Below are positions 62,511 to 64,000 of a stretch of DNA of 64,000 nucleotides, one piece after another. The stretch spans positions 248,001-312,000 of the forward strand of contig NZ_BNJR01000004.1 in NCBI RefSeq assembly GCF_016860605.1. The letters are read 5' to 3'. The notes below the pieces were generated by a model, which was not told the origin of the DNA, did not search any database, and was given only the letters and a program-made list of their open reading frames with translations. Within the stretch, counting starts at the first letter, position 1. Each line of letters starts with the position of its first letter. This stretch comes from Lentilactobacillus fungorum. GTDB lineage: Bacteria; Bacillota; Bacilli; Lactobacillales; Lactobacillaceae. The position numbers were made by a program, and so were the translations under genes.

Positions 62511-63560
62511 TTAATTACCCCTCTTGCTGAATTGATTTAAGAAACGAACGTCGTTGAGATAAAAATCACGAATATCATCAACCCCATACTTCAGCATAGC
62601 GAACCGATCAGGGCCAACACCAAAGGCAAAGCCGCCGTAAATGCTGGCATCAACCCCAGCCATTTTCAAGACATTTGGATGGACCATTCCGGCACCTAAA
62701 ACCTCAATCCAACCAGTGTGCTTGCAGACGTCACATCCCTTGCCCATACAATTAAAGCAAGTCACGTCAACCTCAACTGATGGCTCAGTAAACGGAAAAT
62801 AACTCGGCCGCAAGCGAATATCGAATTTGTCACCAAAAATGTTTTGGGCCATTGTGATTAATGTCCCCTTAAGGTCAGCCATTGTAATATGCTCGTCAAT
62901 AACCAGTCCTTCGACTTGATGAAATTGATGAGAGTGGGTCGGATCATCCGTATCTCGTCGATAAACGATCCCGGGTGAAATCATTTTGAGCGGTCCCTTT
63001 GAAAAGTCGTGCTTTTCGAGAGCTCGGGCCTGCATTGGTGAAGTTTGCGTTCGCATCAAGATTTCTTTGCTCAGATAAAAAGTATCCTGCATATCGCGAG
63101 CCGGATGATTTTTCGGTAAATTCATCATTTCAAAGTTATACTTATCTTCCTCAACTTCAGGGCCGGTAAGTACTTCATAGCCCATCCCTAAGAAAAGATC
63201 AACGATTTGATCAATAATTTGTTGAATCACGTGGGGCTGGCCTTGAGCGACTGGTTTTCCAGGCAACGTCACGTCAATTTTTTCAGCAGCCAACTGCGCA
63301 TTAAGCTGCCTTGCTTCTAGTCTATCTCGTTGGGCAGCAACCGCTGTTGTAATCGCATCTCGAATTTTATTGGCATAACTTCCCACTTGTGGTCGCTCTT
63401 CTGGCGTCAGTTCCTTAATCCCGCGAAGGGCCGCTGTAATTGGCCCTTTTTTGCCTAACAGATGAACCCTAATTTCATTGAGCGTTTTTAAATCGGCTGC
63501 TTGGGAAATATTCGCCAGCCCATTTTCTTTAATCTCGGATAATTGATCCCGTAAAGACAT
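62511..63560 (-). CDS. pheS: Phenylalanyl-tRNA synthetase alpha subunit
   Basis: Catalytic class II subunit of PheRS. It has an N-terminal coiled coil, then [12 protein letters not shown] (motif 1 region), [20 protein letters not shown] (motif 2) and [19 protein letters not shown] (motif 3). Start ATG 63560 ([14 protein letters not shown]) with GGAGGG upstream gives 349 residues. The open frame up to 63722 lies inside the T-box leader and is not coding. Confidence 0.97.
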   Translation of the reverse strand: MSLRDQLSEIKENGLANISQAADLKTLNEIRVHLLGKKGPITAALRGIKELTPEERPQVGSYANKIRDAITTAVAAQRDRLEARQLNAQLAAEKIDVTLPGKPVAQGQPHVIQQIIDQIVDLFLGMGYEVLTGPEVEEDKYNFEMMNLPKNHPARDMQDTFYLSKEILMRTQTSPMQARALEKHDFSKGPLKMISPGIVYRRDTDDPTHSHQFHQVEGLVIDEHITMADLKGTLITMAQNIFGDKFDIRLRPSYFPFTEPSVEVDVTCFNCMGKGCDVCKHTGWIEVLGAGMVHPNVLKMAGVDASIYGGFAFGVGPDRFAMLKYGVDDIRDFYLNDVRFLNQFSKRGN

Positions 63561-63588
63561 AGTATCCCTCCAAAGTGATTTTTTTGCA

Positions 63589-63830
63589 CAAAAAAAGCTT
63601 CGCCCACAAAGGGACGAAGCAACGCGGTACCACCCTAATTTGCCGACTACTGACAGTAGCGGCACACTCAATTTATCTTTAACGGTGATAACCGGAAATT
63701 TTTCGTTATGTTTAACTCCCAATTTCAGCTCGAAAAATGAATTCGTGAAGCGTTTTTACCCTGTTCACACCGCCCACAGGGTCTCTGAATAAAACCGCAA
63801 CCTACTACTTTTTTCTCAAACACTTACCAA
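63589..63830 (-). promoter_or_regulatory. T-box leader (tRNA-Phe) of pheST
   Basis: The minus-strand leader contains the hallmark T-box AGGGTGGTACCGCG (63636-63623), followed by a terminator hairpin GCTTCGTCCC / GGGCGAAGC (63620-63597) and T7. Uncharged tRNA-Phe would pair with the T-box bulge and prevent the terminator. A UUC (Phe) codon at 63741-63739, in a GAATTC element of Stem I, is the candidate specifier. This matches the regulated genes. Confidence 0.93.
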
Positions 63831-63833
63831 TGA

Positions 63834-63862
63834 ATAATAAGCTAAAATAAAAAAATGGTCAA
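63834..63862 (-). promoter_or_regulatory. Promoter of pheST
   Basis: Minus strand: -35 TTGACC (63862-63857), 17-nt spacer, -10 TATTAT (63839-63834). It starts 1 bp after the hxlR stop codon. Confidence 0.7.
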
Positions 63863-63863
63863 G

Positions 63864-64000
63864 CTACTTTTCCAAGTTAGCGTACCATTTTTCTGACCAA
63901 GTATGAATTGAGTGCATAATTGGCGCCAATTCTTGGCCTTGTTCGGTCAATGAATACTCGATCAATGAAGATTCCGGATACTCGCGCCGATCAACAATTC
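63864..64000 (-). CDS. HxlR-family transcriptional regulator, 5' part outside the window
   Basis: The 3' end of a minus-strand gene; 45 codons before the TAG at 63864-63866. The visible end has VDRREYPESSLIEYSLTEQG, then ELAPIMHSIHTWSEKWYANL. This is the wing (beta hairpin, R-Y-P-E then V/IEYSLTxxG) and C-terminal helix of HxlR-type winged-helix regulators. The target cannot be inferred from this fragment. Confidence 0.85.
   Translation of the reverse strand, partial: IVDRREYPESSLIEYSLTEQGQELAPIMHSIHTWSEKWYANLEK

Noticed and set aside
63561-63722. N-terminal extension of pheS by 54 codons
   Set aside because: The region is the T-box leader with its terminator, and GGAGGG directly precedes the ATG at 63560.
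1-64000. CRISPR array, prophage or replication origin
   Set aside because: No regularly spaced repeats, no phage gene cluster and no DnaA-box cluster were seen.

Overview
The window looks like chromosomal DNA of a low-GC Gram-positive bacterium, most likely a member of the Lactobacillaceae. The evidence is gene order (recG-plsX-acpP-rnc-smc-ftsY-ylxM-ffh-rpsP-khpA-rimM-trmD-rplS), a PASTA kinase with its PP2C phosphatase, Prp next to a leader-bearing L27, a GlnR/GlnA pair, a Phe T-box, AGGAGG ribosome sites with many TTG/GTG starts, and a lactobacillus-type DUF3042 gene. The species cannot be told from the sequence. Almost every gene is on the minus strand, so the window probably lies on one replichore with transcription running right to left.

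Layout. 1-16 kb: translation and secretion operon (rplS, trmD, rimM, khpA, rpsP, ffh, ylxM, ftsY), then chromosome/RNA/lipid genes (smc, rnc, acpP, plsX, recG, fakA, yloU), with rpmB divergent at 16 kb. 16-28.4 kb: thiN-rpe-rsgA-pknB-prpC-rsmB-fmt-priA-coaBC-rpoZ-gmk, a housekeeping string joined by short gaps and overlaps and broken by terminators. At 28.5 kb a divergent small plus-strand gene has a perfect LexA-type box inside its promoter. 29-37 kb: recN-argR-tlyA-ispA-xseB-xseA-folD-nusB-asp23-efp. 37.2-38.4 kb: rpmA-prp-rplU behind an L21 leader.

38.4-43 kb is the accessory part. It holds an unlisted 38-codon membrane-peptide gene whose promoter is packed with palindromes, a tRNA-Arg(UCU), a tandem duplication (about 570 and 580 bp) in which each copy encodes a 72-residue membrane protein behind a conserved non-coding tract, a structured GC-richer spacer between the copies, and a three-gene operon ending in an all-alpha dimeric dUTPase with two proteins I do not recognise.

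43-64 kb returns to core genes: an orphan OppA-type lipoprotein, glnR-glnA with a GlnR operator, miaA, glpQ, a DUF3042 gene, the rhodanese-glcK-yqgQ-rhomboid-fthC cluster known from Bacillus, rpmG, a class B PBP, a YfhO membrane protein, a HesB-like protein, greA-udk-mltG, and pheST behind a T-box. The window ends in the 3' part of an HxlR-type regulator. Both window edges cut a gene (rplS on the left, hxlR on the right).

Start codons were chosen from ribosome-site spacing and family length. Promoters, terminators and hairpins were read by eye and were not scored by software.
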